Origin: Branchipolynoe longqiensis
Taxonomy: Eukaryota > Annelida > Polychaeta > Phyllodocida > Polynoidae
NCBI GenBank assembly: GCA_030323885.1
Contig: CM059193.1
Coordinates: forward strand, 55,394,749-55,458,748
Length of the DNA: 64,000 nt
Reading direction: 5' to 3'
Positions 30,704-40,986 of the stretch are shown one piece after another. The notes under the pieces are model-generated. The model was not told where the DNA came from. It ran no database searches and saw only the letters and a program-made list of their open reading frames with translations. The stretch's first letter is position 1, and each line of letters starts with the position of its first letter. The position numbers and the translations under genes are program-made.

Positions 30704-30926
30704 AGACGGGATGGCCAAATGAGTTGAGTGCCAACTTCCTGTCGGTCAGTCGAACTCCGTGTTCGAACTCGAGATGACAGAAAACAATGACTTATAAATT
30801 TAATCTATACCTGTCGCTATGTAACATGGTGCTTGCCATTACTGGGATAGAGCAAGCAGCAGTCGAATGAAGAAGACCAATTAGCCGCGATTGAAATTTC
30901 CCCCATTTAATCTAAGAATGTAATGA
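30704..30926 (+). mobile_element. SINE-3 chimeric copy
   Basis: Head 1b (agacgggatggccaaatgag), SINE-1 5' body (acctgtcgctatgtaacatg, gggatagagcaag), then the SINE-2a tail (cagtcgaatgaagaagacca). Confidence 0.8.
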
Positions 30927-30987
30927 TAACAAATAAAGCCGAATCCAAATCTAAATCTAACCGCTTTGAAGGAAAAAGTCATGGTCT

Positions 30988-31052
30988 GAATAATAAATTA
31001 ATAAAAAGACTTCCTTCACTAGTTAGGCAACCTATACGTGAAGCTATAGACA
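30988..31052 (-). repeat. Inverted copy of the 28.7-kb repeat
   Basis: Minus strand: gcttcacgtataggttgcct then aactagtgaaggaagtc and tttttattaatttat. It faces the copies at 28727-28985 and brackets about 2 kb. Confidence 0.7.
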
Positions 31053-31739
31053 GGATCATGGTTCCGATTCGCATGCGCTGAAAACAGCGTTGGCAGCAAA
31101 GCAAATGCGCCATTGAGTTTGTCGATACCCGTGGGGACAAATTTTGATTTTATTCAAATGAATAGAAATACATAGCAATTTGGCATAAACATGTATGCAC
31201 ACATGCAATATAATGATCTGATGAATATGGCTAAGACAAGACTAGCAATGGTTAAACATTTTGAGCTAAGAAACATACAATTCCACACAAAACAATCAGT
31301 GATATCTACATCACCATTATTAATTCTTGTTCTAAATATTAAAATGCCAAATGTGTCAACATACACTTGTTTCAGAGAAATATATAACCAATATCTGATT
31401 AACCCTACTCATTTTCTAGTCCTACATGTCATGAGCCATAGGATATAAATAAAAACACGAATAAAATACGTAAAACTGACTCTGGCTATGGCTCTTACAT
31501 TACTCTGAGTGCCCAGATTTGTCTAAATCTAAATGCACATGACATAAGATGTGCATATTATATTGGTGTAAATGCAATGCTGGATAACAGATTAATATCT
31601 TAATTTATTATATATATTTTGTTAGTTGGCATTCTATGTTTCAAACGAGAGCTGAGATGAGCTGAAACTAGCACATTTCATAGCTGCACCCAGTGTATTA
31701 TAGCATGTGTCATGTGCTTCTCGCGGGTTTGTTTTGCTC
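31053..31739. other. AT-rich, no recognised feature
   Basis: Unique-looking AT-rich sequence. Short frames on both strands lack domain signals. Confidence 0.4.
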
Positions 31740-32038
31740 TGACCCATCCGACAATGCTCCACGCCACTGGAACAGTGAAGTAGTCTATTATGGGGGCTAT
31801 TTAAAAAGATTACCTTGTTTTTATATTGCTTTGTTGTGGAAACACAATGAATGCTTGCGACAAACTGCTAATAAAACACATACCCACACTGTTGACTTGC
31901 GCGTAGAGATCAGACGACAACCCGACCTTTTCCAGCGCTTTGTTGGGTGGATTTTCTTTCCCGCGCTTTTTGCGCGCCCTCTGCCGTCGGCAGAGATTTC
32001 GTCCACGGCTAATCGCCTCAGCGTCTCGGGAAGACAGG
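31740..32038. promoter_or_regulatory. E2F-like motifs and palindrome, tentative
   Basis: tttcccgcgctttttgcgcg near 31958 contains two E2F-like sites. ctctgccgtcggcagag near 31979 is a perfect palindrome with a one-base centre. A further ttggcgggaaa lies beyond the polypurine tract near 32806. Confidence 0.25.
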
Positions 32039-32665
32039 CGGGCGGAGGGCGGGGAAGGGGGAGGGGGGACAAAGAGGAGGAGGAGGGTGGGAGGGGACGA
32101 GGGGGGGGGGAGGAGGAGTGTGGGAGGAGGAGGGAGGGGGGGGAGGGGAGGGGGGCGAGGGTGGGAGGAGAGAGGGAGGGGCGGGGAGGGAGGAGGAGGT
32201 GGTGGGAGGGAGGAGAGGGAGGGGAGGGGGAGGGGGAAGGGAGGAGATCAGGAGCAGGAGGGGTGTGGGAGGGAGGAGGCGGAGGGGAGAGAGGGAGAGA
32301 AGAGGGAGGAGGGGGAGGGATAAGCGGTGGGTAGGAGGATGGGACAGAGGATGGGAGGGGTTGGGTGAGGGTGGAAGGGAGGATGCGGGGATGGGGAGGG
32401 TGAAGGGGGGAGAGAGGGGAGGGGAGAGAGGGACGGAGGGAGGAGGGGGATGGGTGGGGAGGAGAAAGAGAGGGGAAGGGGGACGGGGAGGGAGAAGGGA
32501 GGGGGAGGGCAAGGGGACGGGGTAGGAGATGGGGAAGTGGGAAAGGGAAAGGGGGGCGGGGGGAGGGAGAAGGGAGGAATTCGAGGGGCAGATGGAGGGC
32601 GAGGGGGGAGGGGAGGGAGGGAGGAAGGAAGGGGAGCGAAGGGGGAGAGTAGGGGGAGGGGACAC
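32039..32665. repeat. 620-bp polypurine GGGAGG tract
   Basis: The plus strand is almost entirely G and A (gggagg, ggaggaggag, gggggg) for over 600 bp with very few pyrimidines. It could form G-quadruplex or triplex (H-DNA). All long frames here (Gly/Arg/Glu or Pro/Ser/Leu) are compositional. Confidence 0.95.
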
Positions 32666-32850
32666 ATGCAGCCTCGCTTTGGGAATATTGAGTTATCGCT
32701 GCGTAAATGTGAAATGCGGATTGGTTTTGAAACAGATACAACAGAATGGAACAGACGACACGCGTCATATTTGAGGAAGACTTCTTCCGTAAAAGTTGGC
32801 GGGAAAGATTATTTCACAGGCGATTCCCTCGAGCATAGAATGTGATCCGC

Positions 32851-32966
32851 TAAGTATACATTTTAAAGTTATTAGTTTGACTCGATCAGAGTTCGAACCC
32901 ACGACCCCACGATCTACCAGCACGGGAGACGGACGCTCTAACTCATTCGGCCATCCCGTTTGGTCC
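32851..32966 (-). mobile_element. SINE-1b head fragment
   Basis: gactcgatcagagttcgaac, then ctaactcattcggccatccc on plus is the 1b head in minus orientation. Confidence 0.75.
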
Positions 32967-33500
32967 CAACCCGCTACTCAGATTATTTAATCTATATATA
33001 ATACCAAGTGGTGGTTAAGTTTTAGGGTCGTTCTGATCACTACTCCTCTGTTAATCAGCGCTGCCAATGTGCATCATCGTACTCCACTGATGCTTCACCA
33101 TGTATGCGTTGTTAATAGCATGTTTTTGTGTGCCTAGCGTACCTACACATTTCATATTAATTTTGATGGTTTTTACTAACTTTGGTCACTTCAACCAGAG
33201 TGGCATCCATTTTGAGTCACATAACCGCGAGCGTTGTTAACTCCGCCATTAGATAGTGACACCGATATGGTTTACTGCATAATGGTACAGATGGATTCCA
33301 CAAGATCGTGACACTATATTGAAATGGGACCTTGAGTCTGGAGTATAGCAGAGACGTATACGGTATAGATATAGATGACAGTTCAACACAGTATTGGTCC
33401 CGGGATTGATGTGAAACCTAGCTTTAACCCATGCACAGCGCAAGTTAAAGTTAGTACGTGCCTAAAATAATGGAGTTTTATTTGTATGATATAATCTCAT
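32967..33500. other. No recognised feature
   Basis: Unique-looking sequence. The 64-codon minus frame has no domain signal. Confidence 0.4.
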
Positions 33501-33543
33501 CTACAATGCTACGTTCATGAACCCCAGTGCTTCTTAGTCTTAC

Positions 33544-33643
33544 CGGCCACCTTCTTTGCTTGCTTCCAGGTGTCACTGCAGTTTTCCCGGAAGTAGCTCT
33601 CGGCAGACGAAAGTCGGGCAACAGTTTCCGGTGGTGACGTCAT
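33544..33643 (-). CDS. Candidate 5' exon of a minus-strand gene
   Basis: I do not recognise the protein. From the ATG at 33643-33641 the frame reads MTSPPETVARLSSAESYFRE then NCSDTWKQAKKVAG. A strong donor-like string (ggccggtaagac; gtaaga at 33543-33538) would end the exon at 33544. The frame also extends upstream to an ATG at 33718 (MSGVRRRRQPRSERFPPFS). The segment is CpG-rich and contains a perfect CRE (TGACGTCA, 33635-33642) and aaaatggcgggaaa. It is one of few non-repeat, promoter-like places in the window. No second exon was identified, so this may be chance. Confidence 0.3.
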
Positions 33644-33742
33644 CGTGTTAGCGGCGTCACAAGAAAATGGCGGGAAACGCTCGCTTCTCGGTTGTCGTCT
33701 GCGCCGAACGCCCGACAATCAAACCCGATGTAACGGCCCCTC

Positions 33743-33850
33743 ATGGCTACCGACGAAGATGATGCTTATGATGGTGGTGGTGATGATGACGATGATGACG
33801 ACAACGACGACTACGCAACATTTAAAGCGCGACTAATTATACAGAACTGA
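33743..33850 (+). CDS. Candidate acidic N-terminal ORF, divergent
   Basis: The ATG at 33743 (cccctcATGGct, G at +4) opens MATDEDDAYDGGG, a run of Asp, then NDDYATFKARLIIQN and a stop at 33848. The Asp run is encoded by a gatgatgac microsatellite. It starts 100 bp from the minus-strand candidate ATG, which suggests a shared bidirectional promoter (inference). Acidic N-termini occur in many nuclear proteins, so no function can be assigned. If real, the exon probably ends before the stop at an unidentified donor. Confidence 0.25.
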   Translation: MATDEDDAYDGGGDDDDDDDNDDYATFKARLIIQN

Positions 33851-34212
33851 CACAGAGCGCCATCTGTTAGTGTTAGCGGTGGCTATTCTCGTATTTATAG
33901 TTCACTTATCTTCCTACAGGTGGCGTCTATGTCCACTTATTCAATCCGCATTAAAATTTAAATTATGATATTTGTCAACAGGAGGACATTATATTGATGC
34001 ATGCTGAATAGGTGGAAGATAATTCCAAGAGATGGAATTGAAGAGATGAACAATTTGAAACTGTGGGTAATTAAAATGGGATGTTTATTTATTTTGTAAT
34101 CACTGATCTGTATGTATATATAAAGAGAAACTTTGATAATGTTCATGCAATACAAAACGATTTAAGGTCTGAGAACTTATATCAAACAGAGCTGTTTATG
34201 TGTTGTTAATTG
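33851..34212. other. No recognised gene; CTCF-like motifs
   Basis: gagcgccatctgttag near 33858 and ctacaggtggcgtcta near 33914 fit the CTCF core on opposite strands. The rest is AT-rich and unassigned. Confidence 0.3.
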
Positions 34213-34221
34213 GGTTAGACC

Positions 34222-34638
34222 TAGATAAAAGATTCACCCGGTACTTGTAGTACACGGGTGAAGACCAGCCTTATATAAATACGGGCGAAAATAGCGTTAG
34301 TATGGAAGTGAGGCTCCAGTATGTGGCTCCAGTATCAAATGGCTACCCATATTATGCATATAGGCACAGAGTTGGTGAAATGGGAGAGAATGCAAAAAGA
34401 CAAGATGGCGGCCGCAGAACGCCGTCGATTTCACTTTTAGATCTTATTAAACTATATATTATATTATATTTTTCAACTCAAAGGTAGTGGGCTATCAATA
34501 AAACAGATGTAAAGAATAATTGTTGCTTCTTAGATTGTGAAATTAGGGTCTCAATTCTTTGACCCGCATTTTCGCCACCTTTTACATAGGCTTGGTTTGC
34601 ACCCCTACTGCAGCAGTACGGGGTGAATCTTGTATCTA
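34222..34638. mobile_element. MITE-6 with 9-bp TSD, MULE-like
   Basis: The termini (tagataaaagattcacccgg and, from the right, tagatacaagattcacccc) are inverted over about 40 bp. GGTTAGACC occurs exactly at 34213-34221 and 34639-34647. A 9-bp duplication is typical of Mutator-like elements (family knowledge). The interior has a 61-codon open frame and caagatggcggccgc near 34402, a strong YY1-type site. Confidence 0.75.
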
Positions 34639-34691
34639 GGTTAGACCATGCATAGCATCTTGGCTTGTGGTATATATATAGTTTCTTTGCA

Positions 34692-35005
34692 TGTTGTGGT
34701 TTTACATCCTGGCAACATCTAAGGTAGAATCAGGATGGGTACCGACTTGTGAGAATGCGCACTCATGGCATTGTTATAGTGCTGCTCCATTGAGACAGGC
34801 TGACAGAACCATGACCTGAGTTCCCAGTTAGTCACATTATCCTGATACTGAGCTAACCAGTCCTTGCATTATCCTATCAATGCCGAGTGCCAGGCTAATA
34901 AGCAACAAGTGTCAATTTTGTTAAGTTATTGGTTTGACTCGGTTAGATTTTGAACTCCCAACCTTCTGCATGGAAAGCCTGCGCTGTACCTATTAGGCCA
35001 CCATA
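34692..35005 (-). mobile_element. SINE-1a near-full copy
   Basis: Minus SINE-1 from gtggttttacatcctggcaa to the head (ctattaggccaccatattc). Confidence 0.8.
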
Positions 35006-35017
35006 TTCAGTAACGAT

Positions 35018-35355
35018 TTGTTTGTTTGTTGCTGCTTTACGACCTAGCAACATCTAAGGTCAGATCAGGGTGGGTACCAACTTGTGACAGTGCGCACTCA
35101 TGGCGATGTTATACTTATAGTGCTGCCCCACTGGGAGACCAGGCCACCAGCACCATGACCTAATATCCCACTCAGTCTCATTATGCCAACACTGAACCAA
35201 CCAGTCCTTGCCCTATACTAATAATGCTGAGCGCCTGGCTAGGAAGCGACAAGTATACATTTTTAAGTCATTGGTTTGACTCCTCCTGGGTTCGAACCCA
35301 TGATCCCACTGTCTACCAACATGGGAGACGGACGCTCTAACTCATGCGGCCATCC
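35018..35355 (-). mobile_element. SINE-1b full copy with 12-bp TSD
   Basis: TTCAGTAACGAT at 35006-35017 recurs exactly at 35356-35367. Between them lie the (TTTG)n tail, body and 1b head in minus orientation, 338 bp. This gives the true limits of a full-length SINE-1b. Confidence 0.95.
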
Positions 35356-35367
35356 TTCAGTAACGAT

Positions 35368-35462
35368 ATATATATACATATATATATATATATATGTATA
35401 TATAAATGCCCAAAGGCCAGACAACTAGCTATAATACTAATAATTAATAATAATAATAATAA
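35368..35462. repeat. (TA)n and (AAT)n microsatellites
   Basis: tatatatacatatatata to about 35405 and taataataataataa at about 35440-35462. Confidence 0.9.
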
Positions 35463-35612
35463 TATATATCGAAGTATAACAGCAAATATCTAAAATCTTA
35501 GCCATTTAAAATAAAGGTACTTGAAGCTAAAGTAAGGTAGATTATAATAATCAATTTAATATATTTATCTCAGAAGAATGACAGGACCACAAGACCATCG
35601 GAAACTTTAATA
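35463..35612 (+). mobile_element. MITE-1 3' fragment
   Basis: agcaaatatctaaaatctta through tatatttatctcagaagaat to accatcggaaactttaa. Confidence 0.7.
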
Positions 35613-35639
35613 TAATCCGCCATGCAATGAAATCTGGTG

Positions 35640-36028
35640 CAGTCCACTTCAAGATGCATATTTTCACATTAAATATCTCTACATTTAGCCACTTAAAATA
35701 AAAATTATGGATTGAATGGCCGAATGAGTTGAGTGGCCGTCTCCCGTTTTGGTAGGTCGTGGGATTCGAACCACGGGTTCGAACCCTGGTCGAGTTAAAC
35801 CAATGACTTAACAATTGTATACTTGTCGCTTCCTAGCCAGGTGCTCTGCATCACTAGCATAGGGCAAGAAGCAGTGGAATGAGGAAGAACAATCGTCTGC
35901 GATTGAAATTTCCTCTGCTTAATCAACTAATGTACCCACAAAAAAGTAGATTATATCGATCAAATGTATTGTATTTATCTACAAAACATAATGGCAGAAA
36001 CTGAAAACCAGCGGACTATGCAACTTTA
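35640..36028 (+). mobile_element. MITE-1 3' fragment split by SINE-3
   Basis: cattaaatatctctacattt continues after the SINE as gtagattatatcgatcaaat and ends cagcggactatgcaacttta. Confidence 0.7.
35709..35946 (+). mobile_element. SINE-3 chimeric copy
   Basis: Head 1b (attgaatggccgaatgagtt), SINE-1 5' body (acttgtcgcttcctagccag, agcatagggcaag), then the 2a tail (cagtggaatgaggaagaaca, caactaatgtacccac). This is the clearest of three copies of the chimera. Confidence 0.85.
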
Positions 36029-36489
36029 GCTCAAGGTCATCACCTTGTTCCCCAAGGTCACACCTACCTGGTTACCCCAAACCTGCATAGCCATGCAGTT
36101 ACCGGATGCTTTGTTTATTACCCATGCAAGCTGCTCCGAGCATGCGTGGAATCCATTTGGCACGTACTACTTCCAGTTGTCATCTTTGTTGGGTTTTTTT
36201 TGGGGGGGGGGGGGGGGGGAACTATGTTTATTTTGCTGAATAAGTCTTTTGTCAGTGCCAAAGCACTGGTCTTCCAGCCATTTTTCAATTCACGACTATT
36301 AACCCAAAAAGGGTGTATTGACTAAGGTATACATTAATTGTTGAATACAAAATTTCACAGCATATAACACAATGAAATTCTGTAAGACACAACTTCCACA
36401 GCAATATGGCAACAGTAGTGGCATATGAAACATCAATATTAGTCACATCAATGTGAGTATTTACATGGTATTTAAAATGTAAGCAGAAG
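36029..36489. other. Unassigned; poly-G at 36197 and short core
   Basis: No gene recognised. A G-homopolymer lies near 36197-36220. 36243-36279 repeats the core seen at 11685 (gtcagtgccaaagcactggt, cttccagcca). Confidence 0.4.
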
Positions 36490-36898
36490 TTAACTAATTT
36501 TACTAATGTTACTGATGTTAATAATGTTAATAATATGAATACTGTTAATAATATTAACAATATTATAATATTAATAATATAACTAATATTAGTAATATTA
36601 CTAATATTAGTAATATTACTAATATTACTAATATTACTGATGTTACTAATGTTACTAACGTTACTAATGTTACTAATGTTACTAATTTTCTCAGATTAAT
36701 AATATTAATAATATTAATAATATTAATAATATTAATAATATTAATAATATTAATAATATTAATAATATTAATACTATTAATAATATTAAAAATATTAATA
36801 ATAGTAATACTATTAAAATATTAATAATATTAATAATATTAATGTCAACAATGTCAATATTAATAGTAATAATATCAATATCAATAATAGTAGTCTAA
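36490..36898. repeat. AATATT/TAATATTAA array
   Basis: About 400 bp of taatattaataatattaat units with actaatgtt variants at the left edge. The sequence is nearly self-complementary, so it could fold or snap back. Confidence 0.9.
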
Positions 36899-36934
36899 TT
36901 AATAACAGCCAGTCACAAGCATGATATAACAAGC

Positions 36935-37453
36935 TGTAAAGTCCACGGCTCGAATCTGTGGTTGGGTAGGCAGGCTATGGTGAAATCAATACAGGCAAAA
37001 AGAGAAAGGAAGAGTATAAAGAGTGAGAGAAGAGAGAGAGCCATGCCCTCAGGTTTATTCTTTATATGGTACATGGATCCAGTATGGCATATCACCTGAC
37101 CACATTCTCCCAATCAGAATCAAGCATCTACAGCTCCACCAATGGGAATCAAACATTTCCGGTCCCCTTGGTAATCTGCCCACCCTCACCAAGCGGCATG
37201 GCTCCCTTGGTCACCACCTGCCCTGAGCTGAGTGTGTGGTGATCCATGACTAGCAAAGGGGGGGGGGGGGTAGTGGGTAGGGCTCTAAGTGCCCTTTACA
37301 CACTATCTTACTATCACCACAATGTATATTTACCAATGAGTCAAGTACCACCAGCAACTACATAAACATCTATGCACCTGGCCCTATATACCTTTTTCAT
37401 AAATAGAACATGTGCATTCCCCCACCAATGCGTCATTATCGGAATATTTTACA
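36935..37453 (+). mobile_element. LTR-1 solo LTR with 4-bp TSD
   Basis: Begins tgtaaagtccacggctcg, ends ggaatattttaca, and is flanked by AAGC at 36931-36934 and 37454-37457. Length 519 bp. TG...CA ends and a 4-bp duplication fit an LTR retrotransposon left as a solo LTR by recombination. Confidence 0.85.
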
Positions 37454-38100
37454 AAGCAACATTGCAGTCTAAATAATATTTACATAATACTTTATGCAGC
37501 ACAACACTGGCTGTATCCAGGAACATATCAATTATGCACTTGGCAACTGTCTGTATTAGCAGGTTTTCCACGCTCCTGTTTTCTGCTGTTGGCTCCGGTG
37601 CTTACCACCATTGGCGGGACGCCGATATGAGGAAGGTCATTGCTCTCTTTCTTTCCCATTCTTGGGCGGGAAATGAGGATCCGGGTACTTTATAAACATC
37701 TCTTGACATGCAACTGCATGCTTACGTCACTTCTTACTAACGTACTAACAAAGATTTATGGAATTTTTGTTTCAATTTTGTGTGTTGAATTTATTTACCT
37801 TGCCCATAACGGATAAGTGTGTTAACACTTGTTTTTCACTGCTGGGCAGTACTAGTCCAATTTGATTCCAATTTTTAAAATTTAACTTTGGTTTTCTTGT
37901 TATGGGGATGTAATTGTTTGTAAATTGCAAACAGTCCAAAATCCGGCTTTGACCATACTTTGTGTTAGTTCATTAACCTATAATTTATATATTTTATATT
38001 TTGTTGTGCATTTCTAATTTGCGATACTCGGACTGAATGGAGAAACACTGGTTCGTTACTCAACATTTATTGAATGGATATCAAACAAATATGAATCAAT
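37454..38100. other. Unassigned; promoter-like motifs at 37655
   Basis: ttgggcgggaaatg (E2F-like, about 37661), ctttataaacatctc (TATA-like, about 37689) and acgtcac (about 37724) lie within 75 bp on plus. Downstream sequence partly resembles the insertion at 7095-7372 (tgcccataac, gataag). No coding exon recognised. Confidence 0.3.
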
Positions 38101-39080
38101 AAAGGATAATAATAATAATAAAACATTTATATAGCGCCCAATCCAGCAAGCCATTCTCAGGCGCTTTACATAACAAACAAATATACAGGAAAATAAATTT
38201 CACCTAGTTAAAAGCAGATTTAAACAAATGTGTCTTACACACCAAGCAATGCCCATCTGACAACATCCCAGCTGCTCAGCACTGCTCATATTGTAAACAC
38301 ATTCGCCCACAAGTGGTGACGTCACATATCCTTATGGGTAGGCGTTAGGTGTGACGCAATATCTCCACAGTGAATGCAGTGTCTAGTTTCAGGTGAATCC
38401 TTTGGAAAACGCTACATTAAATAAAGATCAGTGTAACGGCACCTTTGAAGGCGGACGAGGCTGGCTCGAGAGTTCACTGCCTTGGGAGGCAGACGATGGT
38501 GAGACAACGGAAGGCGACTGGCACCTTGCGAACATGGAAGGCTGGCCTCTGAGATGGAGTTAATGTTCAGGTTACTTAGGCGTAATCGACATGATTGAGT
38601 GCCTGGAGTGAGATAATTGACATGATGAGAAACGTATAATCGGGTAGATAAGGTCAAGCTCAGCACTTAACCCTTATATGAGAGGGCTGGGTGGATGGGT
38701 GAAGTAATGTTGCTTCGACAAGAGCCAAGAGGGAAGTGTGGACGGAGGGGGAGTGGTCACCTGCTGAGTGAAGACCGGCCTCATTGGCGAATTAAATATG
38801 TTGACATGTCAGCATACCTATTCTAACACATTCATTTCATTAGTTGTTAGTAAAACCTTACGGTGTAGCCATGCTGTTAAGCGTATTGATTTCGATAGGT
38901 TTATGCAGTTACTTGTTTGTGTTGTACTAAGGAAATATACATCAGTCAGCATTTTGCCTGCGAACATTGGAGTCATGTCATGCACCTACTCCTATAGGAT
39001 GATGCTGGTCATGATTTTGCAACTAACCTGTTTGTGCTCATGAGTTGGTTTTCTAAGTTACATTATATTTTAGTAGTTTC
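38101..39080. other. Mostly unassigned
   Basis: aataataataataaaacat, tttatatagcgcccaatcc and caggcgctttacataac (38105-38175) resemble a widespread invertebrate repeat whose name I cannot confirm. The remainder shows no gene or repeat I recognise. Confidence 0.3.
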
Positions 39081-39081
39081 T

Positions 39082-39333
39082 TGAAGTTGCATTGTCCAAT
39101 GAAGCATCAAATTTTCAAAACCAAAACAATTATCTAGAATAGACACTACATATTTAACTTAGATACTGGTGCACTTATTAAGCATTTGTTGCCATATAGA
39201 AGGGAATGCTGAGGCAACAGTAGAAACTGTTACTGCAGAAGCCTATGGTGTCAGACTTTTGACATGCTTGCCAAAACTAATTTGACATGTTTGCACTTCA
39301 AATATCTGAAAACGTTGTCATTTAAAATAAAAG
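39082..39333 (+). mobile_element. MITE-1 5' two-thirds
   Basis: gaagttgcattgtccaatga to catttaaaataaaagc. The right terminus is missing. Confidence 0.8.
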
Positions 39334-39477
39334 CAAAGACCCTATAACACTATGACGGCTCAGTCAGCCTGTACTGTGGAATCAAGAGAACAACCAGCAC
39401 ACCAGGTGGTGGGTTTGATCATTTTGATAGCATTGGAGTGTCAGAAGAAACCCTGCTGTTGCTTGGTAGGTGTGTGG

Positions 39478-40070
39478 TGGGGGTTTAGGGATGTGGTGGG
39501 GGTTTAGCGATGTGGTGGGGGTGTAGGTGTGTGTGTGGGTGGTGTAGGTATGTGGTGGGTGTGTGTGGTGGGGTGTAGGTCTGTGTGGGTGAGATGTAGG
39601 TGTGTGTGGTGAGGGTGTAGGTGTGTGGCAGTGGTGTAGGTGTGGTGTGTGTGTGGTGGGAGTGTAGGTGTGTGGTGGGGGGGTTTAGGTGTGTGATGGA
39701 GGTTTAGGGCTGTGGTGGCGGTGTAGGTGTGTGGTGGGGGTTTAGGGATGCTAAAGATTGGGAGGTGCCGCTCTGCTAGACCCCTGCACCTCCACCACAA
39801 ACCACCTACACCCCACCCCCACCACACACACCCTACACCCCCACTATACCCACCTACACCCCAACGAAACACACCATTAACCCCCACCACACAGCATGTG
39901 TGTATGGTGGCAGGGGTGAATGGTGGCAGGGGTGTGTGGGGTGGAGAGGTGGAGGGGCTGGGTGGGGATAGTGGTGGTGGTGGGAGTTCTATAGGGATAG
40001 CAACACACAACCACTGGGGACCTCCTCCACCCCCCCCCCACCCCCCGGTTACATCAGGGAGGGGGAGGGG
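39478..40070. repeat. GT-rich and complementary CA-rich arms
   Basis: 39478-39745 is built of gtgtaggtgtgtggtggggg. 39780-39890 is built of cctacaccccaccaccacac, an imperfect reverse complement. 39893-40000 returns to G/T-rich. The arms flank a short non-repetitive centre (about 39750-39778) and could extrude as a hairpin. Confidence 0.75.
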
Positions 40071-40380
40071 GTCATGAGGTGTGGTGTGAGAGCGCCAACT
40101 GAGGCGGCTGAGAGGGAGTGTGGGGGAGGAAGATCATCTAAACATCTTAGTTTGCTGAATAAGGTCACGTGACGAGTTGCTGTCCTTCAACGTCATTGTC
40201 GTTCTTATACGTCAATGATGTGCTCAGTCGTTGATCTGGGGAGAGTGGCTGTTTTGTTCGCAGCGTCCTCTGTAAATTTAGTAACGGCGAAATGTGGAAC
40301 TAATGCTGCAATGAACAAAACGTGTTGTGAAGTCACGCATTCTCATCAGAATGAAAAGAAAGAAGAGGAAGGACAGGAAG

Positions 40381-40447
40381 ATTTGTTTGTTTGCTTGCTG
40401 GAGTTTTACATCCTGGCAACATCTAAGGTCATATCAGCATGGGCAGA
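40381..40447 (-). mobile_element. SINE-1 3' tail fragment
   Basis: gtttgtttgcttgctggagt, then tttacatcctggcaacatct is a minus SINE-1 tail, 5'-truncated. Confidence 0.75.
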
Positions 40448-40536
40448 CAGGAAGAAGAGGAAGAAGAAGTAGAATGAGATGAAGAATGAAGGAGAGCGAG
40501 ATGAAGATGAAGGAGGGGAAGGTGGAGAAGAAGACA

Positions 40537-40567
<31 letters not shown>

Positions 40568-40790
40568 AGAAGAAAAAAGGAAAAAGAGGAAGGAGAAGAA
40601 GGAAAAGAAGAAGAAAAAGAAGAGGGATAATAGAGGGATTAGAAGAAGTAGAAAATGTAGAAGAGAAAAAAGAACAAGAACAAGAGTAAGAACAAAAAGT
40701 AGAACACGTCTAAGAAGTGAAAGAGGAGAAAAATAAGAACAGGAAATAGAAAAACATGAACAAGAAGTAAAAGAAAATGGGAAGAAAATT
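40448..40790. repeat. (GAA)n/(AAG)n polypurine tract
   Basis: gaagaagaagaagaagaaga and aaaagaagaaaaagaagagg fill about 330 bp. Lys/Glu-rich frames are compositional. Confidence 0.9.
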
Positions 40791-40986
40791 CTCCTTGCAA
40801 AATAAACACATTCCAGTAATGTAAACTATTTTGAGTTCAAATGCATTTTAGACAAGTGTAAGCGTAAATACAAAACAAACCGCCTATGCCTATCATAATA
40901 TTCTAAGCTTTGGCTTAAAACTTTCAAAAACAAGCAAACGAGAGAAAGTCCATGTCATTATTAGGCTTCGTGTCCCAGCAGTATTA

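Noticed and set aside
31821..32768. 315-codon Pro/Ser-rich minus ORF
   Set aside because: It is the complement of the polypurine tract, and frames on the other strand are equally open. Composition explains it.
40215..40380. ORF starting MMCSVVDLGRVAVLFAASSV, signal-peptide-like
   Set aside because: The hydrophobic start and Cys pair (NKTCCEV) are suggestive, but the frame runs into a SINE-1 tail and a GAA repeat with no splice evidence. Too weak to list as a gene.
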